A DNA stretch of 64,000 nt from Caballeronia sp. SEWSISQ10-4 2. GTDB taxonomy: Bacteria > Pseudomonadota > Gammaproteobacteria > Burkholderiales > Burkholderiaceae. Positions 52,624-63,550 of this stretch are shown here, piece after piece (the first letter of the stretch is position 1; each line of letters starts with the position of its first letter). The position numbers were made by a program, and so were the translations under genes. The notes under the pieces are model-generated. The model was not told the DNA's origin. It worked only from the letters and a program-made list of their open reading frames with translations, and searched no databases. The stretch covers positions 1-64,000 of the forward strand of contig NZ_JALPRJ010000048.1 of the NCBI RefSeq assembly GCF_030464885.1, written 5' to 3'.

Positions 52624-53345
52624 GCCGCCCTCCTGCCCAGATAGACGTCCTTGACCCGCTGGTTGGAGAGGACCGTTTCCACGGAACCTTCCACGAGTAC
52701 CTCGCCCTGCGAAAAAACCGTCACGGTGCGGGCGATCATCCGGATGAATTGCATGTCGTGTTCAACCACCACGAGCGCCTGGGTCTTGTTGATTTCGCGA
52801 ATCAGCTCGGCGGTGCGCAGCACTTCCTCGTGGTTCATGCCGGCGGCCGGTTCATCGAGGAGAATTAGTTCGGGTTCCTGTGCAAGCACCGTGGCGATCT
52901 CCACCCATTGCCGCTGACCGTGCGCCAGCTGACCGACAATGCGGTCGGCGATCGTATCGAGTTGCAGGCGCGTCAGCGTCTCGTCGACAATCCGCTGAGC
53001 GCGCGCCAGCGACTTGCGCCGTCCCGCCCCGATAAAGACATTCTCGCGCACGCTCAGGCCATTGAAGACGTTCGGTACCTGAGTCTTGATGCCCACGCCG
53101 AGACGCGCGATCTGATGCGGATTGCTGCCGGTGATATCGGTGTTGCGAAAATGGATGCTGCCTTCGCTTGGCCGCAACTGTCCGGTCAGCATCTTGAAGA
53201 AGGTGCTTTTGCCCGCGCCGTTGGGACCGATCAGGCAGCGCAATTCGACTTCTCCCAGACTGAAGTCGACCGAGCGCACGGCCGTCACGCCGCCGAAGCG
53301 CATGGTGACGTTGCGTGCCTGGAGCAGCGGTGGTGTGCTGTTCAT
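52620..53345 (-). CDS. livG: branched-chain/urea-type ABC ATPase 1
   Basis: A 241-residue LivG/UrtD-like ATPase: Walker A GPNGAGKST, signature LAHGQRQWVEIATVL and Walker B ELILLDEPAAGMNHEE. The ABC signature LAHGQRQ is a variant typical of UrtD and short-chain amide importers rather than LSGGQ. It overlaps the permease and the LivF genes by 4 bp each. Confidence 0.88.
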   Translation of the reverse strand: MNSTPPLLQARNVTMRFGGVTAVRSVDFSLGEVELRCLIGPNGAGKSTFFKMLTGQLRPSEGSIHFRNTDITGSNPHQIARLGVGIKTQVPNVFNGLSVRENVFIGAGRRKSLARAQRIVDETLTRLQLDTIADRIVGQLAHGQRQWVEIATVLAQEPELILLDEPAAGMNHEEVLRTAELIREINKTQALVVVEHDMQFIRMIARTVTVFSQGEVLVEGSVETVLSNQRVKDVYLGRRAA

Positions 53346-54394
53346 GAGCGGGACTCCTGCTCGCTGGCATTCGGTGTCTTGGTGGCTTTAGCACGTGGAG
53401 TGCGGGCGGTCGAACTCAGGCGAACGATCCAGGATCGCGCCACCGGCACCACGCCCTGCGGGACAAGTAGTACGAACGCTACCAACACGATGCCGAGGCC
53501 GAGACTTGGATCGATGGTGTGCTGCGTACCCGCCACGTTGATCAGATACTGAATGGCGACAGCGCCCAGAATCGGTCCGATCAACGTGCCCAAGCCGCCG
53601 ATCAGCACCGAGATGATCACCTGGGCCGACATGGTCAACGCGAACACGGTCGGGCTGATGAAGCCGCCCCAGGTCGCGAACACAGCCCCTGCCGCACCGG
53701 CAATGCCCGCGCCGATCACAAACGACAGCAGCTTGTAGAGCCGCGGGTCGTAACCGATCAGCATGGCGCGCGTCTCGTTCTCGCGGATGGCAACGACCAC
53801 CCGGCCGAAACGCGACGCGAGTATCCACTTGAGGAACCCATAAGCGACAATCAACGTGCTCATGGCCACGTACCACACGCCAATCTGGTCCAGCGGCTCG
53901 TCCGGTTTTCCAGGGGGTGCGAACGGCGGGATCGCGGGAATACCGTTGAAACCGCCGAGTACGGCGTCGCCGATGTGGTACTGGCTGCCGGACGTCGAGT
54001 TCATCAGTTCGAACAGGATCACCGAGACCGTCAGTGTAATGACACCCACGTAAGCGTCGCTGATGCGCCCGTAGAACATGAAGTAACCGAGCAGCGCGGC
54101 GAACAGCATGGGCACGGCGATGGCCAGCAGCGCAGCTATCTGCGTATTGCCGAGGTTGATGGCGGCGATTGCATACGTGTACGCGCCAATCCCGAGAAAC
54201 GCTGCCTGCCCGAAAGACATGATGCCCGCATATCCCCAGACGAACCCCTGGCTCAGGCCAAAGATGGCGACCGCCGCGAACAGCGTGGCCTGCATCACGC
54301 CGAACTCGCTCAGCACCTTCGGCACCGCGAACATGACGACGATGCTCAGGATGACGACGATTTGCACCCCGCCGCTTGATCGAAGCAATTTCAT
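53342..54394 (-). CDS. livM: branched-chain/urea-type ABC permease 2
   Basis: The 350-residue permease has about nine helices and the family motif ATWGGFISPTVFALTMSAQV with the LivM signature GGLGTLIGPILGAV. FVWGYAGIMSFGQAAFLGIG near residue 51 is conserved in LivM/UrtC. It overlaps LivH-type and LivG-type genes by 4 bp each. Confidence 0.87.
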   Translation of the reverse strand: MKLLRSSGGVQIVVILSIVVMFAVPKVLSEFGVMQATLFAAVAIFGLSQGFVWGYAGIMSFGQAAFLGIGAYTYAIAAINLGNTQIAALLAIAVPMLFAALLGYFMFYGRISDAYVGVITLTVSVILFELMNSTSGSQYHIGDAVLGGFNGIPAIPPFAPPGKPDEPLDQIGVWYVAMSTLIVAYGFLKWILASRFGRVVVAIRENETRAMLIGYDPRLYKLLSFVIGAGIAGAAGAVFATWGGFISPTVFALTMSAQVIISVLIGGLGTLIGPILGAVAIQYLINVAGTQHTIDPSLGLGIVLVAFVLLVPQGVVPVARSWIVRLSSTARTPRAKATKTPNASEQESRS

Positions 54395-55257
54395 GAACTG
54401 CGCCTCAGGAAACGGCCGGTAATACCCTGCGGCAGGACGCGGATCAGCACGATCGCCGACGCCAGCAGCGCAATGTCCCCGATAACCGGCGTGGACAGGA
54501 ACGACACAATCTCGTTGATGAAACCAAACAAGCCCGCGGCCAGCCCGGTACCCGCGATAATCGCCGGACCACCGCCCAGCACGGTAATAAAGGCCTTCGC
54601 AATATAAGCGCCGCCCATCCCGGGCGACACGCCCGAGATGGGCGCAAGCACGCCACCGGCGAGACCGGCCAGCGCCGCGCCAAGAGCAAACGTGGCCATG
54701 TAGACGGCGGCCGGACGCACGCCCAGTGACGCGGACATGGCGGGGTTCTGCATGGTCGCGCGCAGGATGAGCCCGAAGCGGGTCTTGCGCAGCAACAACA
54801 GCAGCGAGCTGAGCACCACCACGCCCACTCCGATGATCACGAGGCTATAGGCGCTCACGTGGTATTGCCCGATCGCGAAACTGCCGACCGGCATCTGCAC
54901 CGACTTGACCACGTTGCCGAAGATGGACGTAATCAGGCCGATCAGCCCGAGGCTGATGCCCCAGGTGGCAAGCATGGTGTCCATCATCCGGCCGTACAGG
55001 AAGCGGATGATGGTGCGCTCAAGCACGAGTCCGACCAGACCGACCACAAGCGGCGGCAGGATCAGCATCGACACCCAGATGTTGATGCCCGCCGTGCTGG
55101 CCGTCACCGCCGTATAAGCGCCGAGCATCATGAATTCGCCGTGGGCGAGATTGATGATCCGCATCATGCCGTAGATCACGCCCAGCCCGATGGTGATCAG
55201 GGCGAGCGTGGCAACCCCGGTCAGGACATTGAAGGCCAGGAGGCCGGTCAGGTCCAT
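54391..55257 (-). CDS. livH: branched-chain/urea-type ABC permease 1
   Basis: A 288-residue LivH/UrtB-type permease beginning MDLTGLLAFNVLTGVATLAL and carrying GVIYGMMRIINLAHGEFMML plus the C-terminal FITVLGGGPAIIAGTGLAAG. ATG 55257 is chosen; the long upstream open frame overlaps the binding-protein gene and is not coding there. It lies 11 bp after the binding-protein stop. Confidence 0.88.
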   Translation of the reverse strand: MDLTGLLAFNVLTGVATLALITIGLGVIYGMMRIINLAHGEFMMLGAYTAVTASTAGINIWVSMLILPPLVVGLVGLVLERTIIRFLYGRMMDTMLATWGISLGLIGLITSIFGNVVKSVQMPVGSFAIGQYHVSAYSLVIIGVGVVVLSSLLLLLRKTRFGLILRATMQNPAMSASLGVRPAAVYMATFALGAALAGLAGGVLAPISGVSPGMGGAYIAKAFITVLGGGPAIIAGTGLAAGLFGFINEIVSFLSTPVIGDIALLASAIVLIRVLPQGITGRFLRRSS

Positions 55258-55268
55258 ATTGACTCCGC

Positions 55269-56513
55269 TTAGACTTGAGGCATGAACTGCTTGTTGGTGC
55301 GTGGCGACTTGATGAGATCGCAGGCGCCACCCGTGTCCGACGGGAACTGGTTCGGGAAGGTCTGGAGAATCTCCCATACGCGGTTCTTGGGGCGTGCCAG
55401 ATAAGCGTTGCGGATGGTGTGGTGCGTCGCCGGGTCCATCTTCACGGTGCCTGAAGGCCCCTCGATGGAGATACCCGTCTCGAGCGCCGTCACGACCTTG
55501 GCCTGCTCGACCGAGCCGGCTTTCTTCACCGCTTCGGCCCACAACATGATCCCTTCGTAGGTGGCCGTATCGAGTTCGCCCAGGTCTGTCAGGCTCGGTC
55601 CGTACTTGGCCTGCATGCCCTTGACGAAGGCATTTGCATTGGGGGTGCCGAGGTTGTTGTAGAAGCCGAAGCACGTGATGATGCCGTCGGTGGTGGCGGC
55701 GTCCATGGTGGTCAGTTCGTCGCCCAGGCCGAACACAGTCGCGCCCACGGGAATCTTCGACTTCATGCCCGCTGCCGCCCATTGCCGGTAGAACCCGACA
55801 TGATTCGCCCCCACCAGTGCGGACAGCACCATGTCGGGCTTGGCTTCCTGGATGCGGCTGATGGTGGACGAGAAATTGGTGACGTCGAGCGGGAAGAAAT
55901 CGGTGCTGACGACCGAGCCGCCGCCGTCCTTGACGAACTTGGTCATCCAGCTCGCGGTGATGTGGCCGTAGTTATAGTCCGCGGCAATGATGTAGACCTT
56001 CTTGCCCCAATTCTTGAGTGCGTATTCAACAATATGATCGACGGTCTGCGCGGGCGTGGTGCCGGTGCAAAAGACATTGCGGTCGCACACGCCCCCTTCG
56101 TATTGCGTGTTGTAGAAAAACAGGGTCTTGCTGCGATCGAAGATGGGCCGGATTGCTTCGCGTGAAGCCGATGTAATACCGCCCTGTATTACATCGACCT
56201 TGTCCTGGAGGACCAGTTGCTGCGCGTACTGTGTATAGAGCTGGATGCTGCTCTGGGTGTCGTAGGCGATCAGCTTGACCGGGCGTCCGAGCAAGCCGCC
56301 GTGGTCGTTGATCTGGCCGACCGCAAATTCGGTGGCCTGGATCATGCGCCGGCCCTCGATGCCGAGCGCGCCCGTGCCGTCGAGCAGGCTGCCCAGCTTG
56401 ATCGGCTCCGCGGCCGATGCGCTTCGGGTGACGTAGGGACCCACAAGCGCCCCTACCGCCGCTGCTGCCCCGAACTTCAACGCTTTACGACGTGATCCAG
56501 ATTCCATTGTCAT
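55269..56513 (-). CDS. ABC transporter substrate-binding protein, urea/amide type
   Basis: The 414-residue protein has a twin-arginine signal (SRRKALKFGAAAAVGALVGP, cleavage near SASA). The mature start EPIKLGSLLDGTGALGIEGR and later YGHITASWMTKFVKDGGGSV match UrtA/FmdD-type receptors for urea or short-chain amides rather than LivJ. ATG 56513 has GGAG 7-8 bases upstream. It heads the operon running leftward to 46157. Confidence 0.86.
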   Translation of the reverse strand: MTMESGSRRKALKFGAAAAVGALVGPYVTRSASAAEPIKLGSLLDGTGALGIEGRRMIQATEFAVGQINDHGGLLGRPVKLIAYDTQSSIQLYTQYAQQLVLQDKVDVIQGGITSASREAIRPIFDRSKTLFFYNTQYEGGVCDRNVFCTGTTPAQTVDHIVEYALKNWGKKVYIIAADYNYGHITASWMTKFVKDGGGSVVSTDFFPLDVTNFSSTISRIQEAKPDMVLSALVGANHVGFYRQWAAAGMKSKIPVGATVFGLGDELTTMDAATTDGIITCFGFYNNLGTPNANAFVKGMQAKYGPSLTDLGELDTATYEGIMLWAEAVKKAGSVEQAKVVTALETGISIEGPSGTVKMDPATHHTIRNAYLARPKNRVWEILQTFPNQFPSDTGGACDLIKSPRTNKQFMPQV

Positions 56514-56679
56514 CGATTCGCTCCGCATGCGATTGTGTGATTTGACCGATTGCAGTGTAAGTTCTCAAAAAAGAAGCAATGCAAATGTCAAAAATCCACA
56601 CAACGGGCAAAACAGTCATTTTCAATGGGATGAATCGGGCAGTAAGCGAGCGCTTGGTCAGATGAAAGGAGACAGCGCT

Positions 56680-58086
56680 TCAGGCGGCGCGGCGCGTGCG
56701 GATCTCGGCCCCCTGCTCGGCCAGATCCCAGAAAAGACCGGCCATGATCTGCAGCGCCTGCCGTGCGACGCTGCCCAGCAGATGCTCGTCCGGGGCATGT
56801 TGCGAGCAGGCCGGATAAGAGTGCGGCACCCATAACGTGGGCAAGCCGAGCGTCTGCGCGAACACATCGTTGGGCAGCGAACCGCCCAGGTTCGGCAACA
56901 ACGCGGGCGGCTCGCCAACCGTCGCTTCGATCGACGCCATGCCCCAGCGCACCCATGGATCATCGGGATCGAGCCGGGTCGCGTGCATCCGCGTGCCGTT
57001 CTCGGTGACATCGATATCGTTATAGCCAAGCGCATCGAGATGCTCGCGCACATGCCGCAGGAAATTCTCGCTGTCGCTGCCGACCACATATCGCAACTGA
57101 CAAGCCGCAAACGCGTAACCGGGGATTGCATTGATCGGCGCGTCCGGATTGCCTGTCTTGAACGCCAGCACTTCGAGTGCGTTCCACCCGAACAGGCGCT
57201 CGACCGGCGTGAGACCCGGCTCGCCCCATTGCGGATCGACTTCGGGATCGTTCGGGCCGCCACCGACTTCGATCGATGTCAGTGCATCGCGCACGCTTGC
57301 CGGCAAAAACTCGGGCAACAGGCCCTTCACGAGAATCCGGCCGCGCTCATCGACCATTGACGCTATCGCGTTGGCGAGGCGAATGCCGGGACTGCGCAAC
57401 AGGCCGCCCCAGTTGCCCGAATGATGAGCGCCGTCGCGTAACTGGAGTTTCATCGTGAAGTTGAGGTTGCCGCGTGAACCGAGGAACAGCGTAGGACGCG
57501 ATGCCGAAACACGTGGCCCGTCGGACGCGATGAACACATCGGCTTTCAACGCGTCGCGATGCTGCGCGCAGACATCGGCCAGCCCCGGCGAGCCGGTCTC
57601 CTCACCCATCTCGAGGATGACCTTGACGTTGAAGCCGAGTATGCCGTGACGCGCTTCCAGAACCTGTGCGAGCGCGGCGATGTTGATGGTGTGCTGGCCC
57701 TTGTTGTCGGCGGTGCCGCGGCCATACCAGCGGTCGCCTTCGACCACGATCTTCCACGGCTCACAGCCGGTGCGCCATTGTTCCGCGTAACCCAGCACGA
57801 CATCGCCGTGACCGTAGGTCAGCACAGTCAGTGCCGCCGGATCTTCGATCCGCTCGGCGATCAGGAACGGGCTTTTGCCGGGCAACGGGTTATCGACGAT
57901 CTGCCATGTAAAACCGAGCGCTTCGAGCTCCGGCACGATCTGCTCGGTCAGGTAGGCGTACAGCGCCGGCAGGCTCGTGGCCGACTGGCTCTCCGTGCGT
58001 TGCGCCACGCGCTGGTCCAGCACGCGCATGAATTGACCATCGTCGAAATAGGAAGTGGCCAGGTCGATGGCTCGGGTGCGACTCAT
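56680..58086 (-). CDS. M20 family dipeptidase
   Basis: A 468-residue Zn metallopeptidase. Ligands include H93 and D95 in YGHGDVVLGYAEQW, D127 in RGTADNKGQH, and E162/E163 in EMGEETGSPG. The group contains carnosinase-like dipeptidases. It begins 45 bp after the peptide-type importer ATPase, so imported peptides or acylated amino acids are likely cleaved here. The next gene leftward starts 166 bp away and belongs to another operon. Confidence 0.86.
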   Translation of the reverse strand: MSRTRAIDLATSYFDDGQFMRVLDQRVAQRTESQSATSLPALYAYLTEQIVPELEALGFTWQIVDNPLPGKSPFLIAERIEDPAALTVLTYGHGDVVLGYAEQWRTGCEPWKIVVEGDRWYGRGTADNKGQHTINIAALAQVLEARHGILGFNVKVILEMGEETGSPGLADVCAQHRDALKADVFIASDGPRVSASRPTLFLGSRGNLNFTMKLQLRDGAHHSGNWGGLLRSPGIRLANAIASMVDERGRILVKGLLPEFLPASVRDALTSIEVGGGPNDPEVDPQWGEPGLTPVERLFGWNALEVLAFKTGNPDAPINAIPGYAFAACQLRYVVGSDSENFLRHVREHLDALGYNDIDVTENGTRMHATRLDPDDPWVRWGMASIEATVGEPPALLPNLGGSLPNDVFAQTLGLPTLWVPHSYPACSQHAPDEHLLGSVARQALQIMAGLFWDLAEQGAEIRTRRAA

Positions 58087-58131
58087 CGGGTCGTGTCTCC
58101 GGTTGGGGTCAAGAAGGGGTTCAGAAAATAA

Positions 58132-58979
58132 TCAGAGCGGCGCCAGCTCGGGCAGGCCGAGACCGGGTTCGGGGGTCAGCACCGAGGACAGCAGCATCTG
58201 CGTGTACGGATGCTCGGGGTTCGAAAAAATCGCTTCGCGGCTTTTCTGCTCGACAATGCTGCCGCGATACATCACCGCAACGCGATCGGCCAGATGCTCG
58301 ACCACACCGAGGTCATGGCTGATGAACAAATAACTGAGACCGAACTCGGCCTTCAGATCGAGCAGCAGGTTGAGAATCTGCGCTTGCACGGAGACATCGA
58401 GCGCCGAGGTCGGTTCGTCGCAGACCAGGATGCCCGGCCGCAGGATCAGCGCCCGCGCAATCGCCACCCGCTGGCGCTGCCCGCCCGACAATTGATTCGG
58501 ATACTGCAGGTGAGTGCGCTCGGGCATGCCGACAAGATCGAGCATCCGTTTGACTTCGGCGGCGCGTTCGGCCTGGGTTCCGCGCTTATGCAGCATCAAC
58601 GGCAAGCCGACGATCTGCGCGACTGTCTTGCGCGGATTCAGTGACGAATAGGGATCCTGAAAGATCGGCTGGATACGCTGCGCCATCTGCAGCGAAGCAC
58701 GCGGATCGATCTGCTTGCCGTCGATCAGCACACTGCCCGCGCTCGGTGCGAGCAAGCCCAGCAACATCTTGGCGAGCGTGCTTTTACCGCAGCCCGACTC
58801 TCCCACGAGCCCGAGTGTCTCGCCGCGGTAGAGCCGCAACGAGACTTCGTTGACGGCCTGGAACGGACGCCCGGCCCGAAACAATCCGCCCCCGATAGAA
58901 AACGTCCGGCTGAGCGCGCAGAGTTCCAACGCAATGTCCTGGCCCGCCATGGCAGGCGAAGAGGAAGGCATGACGGGTT

Positions 58980-58983
<4 letters not shown>
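58132..58983 (-). CDS. dppF: peptide ABC transporter ATP-binding protein 2
   Basis: The 283-residue ATPase is of DppF/OppF type: Walker A GESGCGKST, YSSLNPRKTVAQIVGLPLML, LSGGQRQR and LVCDEPTSALDVSVQAQI, ending with the oligopeptide-ABC C-terminal segment NPEHPYTQMLLSSV. ATG 58983 overlaps the DppD stop by 4 bp (ATGA); a longer in-frame start at 59112 overlaps it heavily. Confidence 0.88.
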
Positions 58984-59969
<986 letters not shown>

Positions 59970-59979
59970 GGTTTGATTC

Positions 59980-60888
59980 CTAGTTCCGGCCATCGGGTGC
60001 ATTGAGATCGCGCAGACCGTCGCCGACCAGGTTGATCGCCAGGACGAGCACCGCGAGCGCGGTGCCCGGAATCACGATGACCCATGGCTGGAAGAACATG
60101 TACGCCTTGCCCTCGGAAATCATCAGCCCCCAGGACGGCATGGGTGGCGGCACGCCGAGCCCGAGAAATGAGAGCGTGGCTTCGAGCAGGATCGCGTGAG
60201 CCATCTCGAGCGTCAGCACGACAATCAGCGCGCTCGCGATATTCGGCAGCAGTTCGCGCAGCAAGATGTATGGGGTCGATGCACCGACCGCCTTGGCCGC
60301 CGCAATGAACTCAGCGTCACGCAACTGCTGCGTGACCGAGCGCGAGACCACGGCGAAGCGATCCCACAGCAGCAGGCCAAGCAGCAGGATCACGGTCTTG
60401 AGCGAACCGCCGATGAGCGAGGACATTGCCAGCGCCACGAGTACGACAGGCATCGCGAGACGGGTGGTGAGGATGTAGCTGATGAGTCCGTCGACCCGGC
60501 CGCCGAAGTAGCCCGCCAGTACGCCCAGGGTCGTGCCGATCAAACCGGAGATGGTCGCGGCCGCAACACCGATCAGCAGCGACACCCGTGCGCCGTAGAG
60601 CAGCCGGCTGAGATAGTCGCGCCCGAGCTTGTCGGTGCCAAGAATGTATTGCCAACTGCCGCGGGCGCTCCAGACCGGCGGCACCAAACGGCGCGACAGG
60701 TCTTGCCCGTAGGGATCGTGAGGCGCGAGCACCGGCGCGAAGACCGCCGCCAGCACGATCAGGCCGAGCAGCACCGCGCCGAGTGTCAGACCATGCTGGC
60801 CCAGTACGCGGCGCAACAGCCGTTGCCACGGCAGCATGGCAGCCGCGTCGAGGCGCAGCGCGGGCAGAATGCGGGTATCCGGGGTCAT
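59980..60888 (-). CDS. dppC: peptide ABC transporter permease 2
   Basis: The 302-residue permease carries the N-terminal OppC segment (LLGLIVLAAVFAPVLAPHDP), DKLGRDYLSRLLYGARVSLL and the EAA loop AAAKAVGASTPYILLRELLP. It forms the membrane channel with DppB. It is separated by 9 bp from dppB. Confidence 0.9.
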   Translation of the reverse strand: MTPDTRILPALRLDAAAMLPWQRLLRRVLGQHGLTLGAVLLGLIVLAAVFAPVLAPHDPYGQDLSRRLVPPVWSARGSWQYILGTDKLGRDYLSRLLYGARVSLLIGVAAATISGLIGTTLGVLAGYFGGRVDGLISYILTTRLAMPVVLVALAMSSLIGGSLKTVILLLGLLLWDRFAVVSRSVTQQLRDAEFIAAAKAVGASTPYILLRELLPNIASALIVVLTLEMAHAILLEATLSFLGLGVPPPMPSWGLMISEGKAYMFFQPWVIVIPGTALAVLVLAINLVGDGLRDLNAPDGRN

Positions 60889-60897
60889 GGTGCTCTC

Positions 60898-61815
60898 CTA
60901 GCGGGTACGCATGCGCGGATCGAGCGCGGCGTTGGCGACATCGGCGATGAAGGTCAGCGCGATATAAAACATCGCGATGATCAGCACGACGGCTTGCACG
61001 ACCGGAAAATCGTTGCGCGCGATGGCATTCCACGCGAGCTGGCCGAGTCCTTGCAGCGAGAACACCGATTCGATCACGACCGACCCGCCCAGCATGAACC
61101 CGAGTTCGACCGCCGCCAGCGCGACGACCGGAATCAACGCGTTGCGCAACGCATGCTTGAAGACCACGCGAGCGGGACTCAGGCCCTTGGCGCGAGCCGT
61201 ACGGATGTAATCGGCGCCGAGCACGTCGAGCATGCCGGCGCGCGTGAGCCGCATCATCGCGGGGGTCGCGTAGTAACCGAGCGCGATAGCCGGCAACACG
61301 AAGTTCTGCCAGCTCGAATTACCCGCAACGGGCAGCCACTTCAGTCCCACCGAGAACACGAGGATCAGCGTGAGGCCGAACCAGAAACTCGGCATGGCCT
61401 GCCCGATCACGGCGATCAGCAATGCGAGCCGGTCGACCCATGAGTCGCGATACAGCGCGGCCAGCACGCCGAGCGGAATCGCCACGAACACGGCGATGGC
61501 CAGCGCGATGCCACCGAGCTTGAGCGTGATCGGCAGACGTTCTGCGATCAGGTCCATGACCGATGACTGGAAGAAGAACGAACGCCCGAAATCGAGGTGA
61601 GCCGCGTGCCACAACCAGTCGATGTATTGCGACGTCATCGGCCGGTTCAGTCCGTATTGGATCCGCAGCGCGTCGACCTGGGCGGCGGATGCTTCCGGCC
61701 CTGCGATCGAGGTCGCGAGATCGCCGGAAAGATGCAGCAGCGCGAAACTGACGATCGACACGGTGAGCGCAACCGCGATCGCCAGCCCGAGACGGCGAAG
61801 AACGTAGGCGAGCAT
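60898..61815 (-). CDS. dppB: peptide ABC transporter permease 1
   Basis: A 305-residue DppB-type permease opening MLAYVLRRLGLAIAVALTVS, with YIRTARAKGLSPARVVFKHA as its EAA loop and GSVVIESVFSLQGLGQLAWN. Six helices are expected. It lies 53 bp downstream of the binding-protein gene. Confidence 0.9.
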   Translation of the reverse strand: MLAYVLRRLGLAIAVALTVSIVSFALLHLSGDLATSIAGPEASAAQVDALRIQYGLNRPMTSQYIDWLWHAAHLDFGRSFFFQSSVMDLIAERLPITLKLGGIALAIAVFVAIPLGVLAALYRDSWVDRLALLIAVIGQAMPSFWFGLTLILVFSVGLKWLPVAGNSSWQNFVLPAIALGYYATPAMMRLTRAGMLDVLGADYIRTARAKGLSPARVVFKHALRNALIPVVALAAVELGFMLGGSVVIESVFSLQGLGQLAWNAIARNDFPVVQAVVLIIAMFYIALTFIADVANAALDPRMRTR

Positions 61816-61868
61816 GAGAGCTTCCTGGTTGATGAAGGCGGCACCGCTGCCGCGGACGTTGCTACGTG

Positions 61869-63392
61869 CTACTTCCAGCTGGCTTCATAGAAACGCGGCA
61901 GTTCGTCCGGATACGCCTTGAAATTCAGATCGGACGTGAACGCGTAGTTGGTCGAGTACGAAAACAGTGGCGCCCAGTAAGCCTGCTCGCTGATCCGCTT
62001 GAGCGCCGTCGCGTAGTCCGCCTTGCGCACGGCGCCATCGTTTGACGAATCCGCGGCGTCGAGTACCTTGATCACGTCCGGATCTTTGGCGCTGTCGTCG
62101 GGACCGCCCTTGAAATACACGCTGACGAAGGCCGATGCGTCATTGACCGAGAACGAACCCCACGCCTGGAATGTCATCGGTGTCTTGCCCGAGCGCTGGG
62201 CGGTGCGCAAGGCCGCGTATTGCAGGTAATGCAGGCGCGCATTGATCCCGACCTTGCGCAGGTCACCGATGATCGCCTCAGCATATTCACGCTCGCGATA
62301 CGCATAGAGATCGGTCTCGAAGCCGTTCGGATAGCCCGCCGCCTTGAGCAGCTCACGCGCCTTCGCCGGGTTGTAGTCATACTTGACGACAACCGCGTTA
62401 TCGCAGCCGAACTGGGTCCGGAAACAGGTCGCGTACACCGGCTGACTCCCCCCGCGAACCAGGTCTTTTGCAAGCGCGCCGCGATTGATCGCGTAGTTGA
62501 CGGCCTGACGTACACGCACGTCCTTGAACGGCGAATTCGGGGTCGAGCTGCCGATGGCGTCCATCGACAGATAACCGACCCGCATCGTTTCGCCGCCGAT
62601 CACGCTCAGGTTCGGCATCGCCTTGAGGGAGTCGGCCTGGTCGGCGGGAACACGCCAGATCCAGTCGACCGCGCCGGTCATCAGTTGCGCCGAGCGTGTT
62701 TCCGGATCGGGGATCACCAGGAACTTGATCGTGCCGATCTTCGGCGTGCCGAGCGGACTGTCCTTGAAGTAGCTGGCGTTCTTGACCATCGTCACACCGA
62801 CGCCGGGCGTGACAGAGGTGATCTTGTAGGGACCGGTGCCGATCGGCGCCTTGCTGAACCCTTCGAGCCCGGCTTTCTTGAAGTACGCGGCCGGATAGAT
62901 CGGCGTCGGGCCGGACAAATACTCCAGCGCGGCCGGAAACGGCGCTTTCAGCAGGATGCGCACCTGGTAGTCTCCGACCTTCTCGGCACCCTTGATCCAG
63001 TCGACGTTTTGCCGCGTGACGACCTTCGAGTCGGGCGACACGACATAGTTGAACGTGAAGACGACGTCATCGGCGGTGAACTTGTCGCCGTTCTGGAACG
63101 TGACGTCGCGGCGCAGGTCGACGAGCAGAGACGTCGGCGATTCCCACTTCCAGGCCGTCGCCAGTTCAGGTTTGTATTGCCCGGTCGACGGATCGCGGTA
63201 GATCAGTGTGTCCCACACCATGTGCGCGACGATCACGCCTTCGCGCAAGTTGTTGTGATACGGCGAGATGTTTTCCGGTTCGCTGTCCGAGGCATAAACC
63301 AGCGTGTCGTTGGACTTTCCCGCGAAGGCCTGGCTGGAAAGAAACAGCGAAGCGGCAAGCAACGCCAGCTTGAATCGACCGGCAACATTCAT
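61869..63392 (-). CDS. dppA: peptide-type ABC transporter substrate-binding protein
   Basis: The 507-residue receptor belongs to SBP family 5: a Sec signal (FKLALLAASLFLSSQAFA), then SDTLVYASDSEPENISPYHN, HMVWDTLIYRDPSTGQYKPE and DVRVRQAVNYAINRGALAKD. Family members bind di- or oligopeptides, opines or related solutes. ATG 63392 follows AGGAG. Divergent LysR control is likely. Confidence 0.87.
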   Translation of the reverse strand: MNVAGRFKLALLAASLFLSSQAFAGKSNDTLVYASDSEPENISPYHNNLREGVIVAHMVWDTLIYRDPSTGQYKPELATAWKWESPTSLLVDLRRDVTFQNGDKFTADDVVFTFNYVVSPDSKVVTRQNVDWIKGAEKVGDYQVRILLKAPFPAALEYLSGPTPIYPAAYFKKAGLEGFSKAPIGTGPYKITSVTPGVGVTMVKNASYFKDSPLGTPKIGTIKFLVIPDPETRSAQLMTGAVDWIWRVPADQADSLKAMPNLSVIGGETMRVGYLSMDAIGSSTPNSPFKDVRVRQAVNYAINRGALAKDLVRGGSQPVYATCFRTQFGCDNAVVVKYDYNPAKARELLKAAGYPNGFETDLYAYREREYAEAIIGDLRKVGINARLHYLQYAALRTAQRSGKTPMTFQAWGSFSVNDASAFVSVYFKGGPDDSAKDPDVIKVLDAADSSNDGAVRKADYATALKRISEQAYWAPLFSYSTNYAFTSDLNFKAYPDELPRFYEASWK

Positions 63393-63550
63393 CGTCTGAC
63401 TCCTGTGGAAAGGGCTGCGCTTGAACGCTCGGCCCACATTCGGCGGGTTTTCGGAATCAAGACTAAACGCTGAATTTTGTCGCGACTATCATCGAAACAA
63501 TAACCGCCCGTTGCCGAATCGGCATCGCAGATGCGCTCGAACGGACCAGA

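Noticed and set aside
60196..61443. A 415-codon frame opposite dppC/dppB.
   Set aside because: It is Q/H/R-rich antisense of clear permease genes and matches no family.
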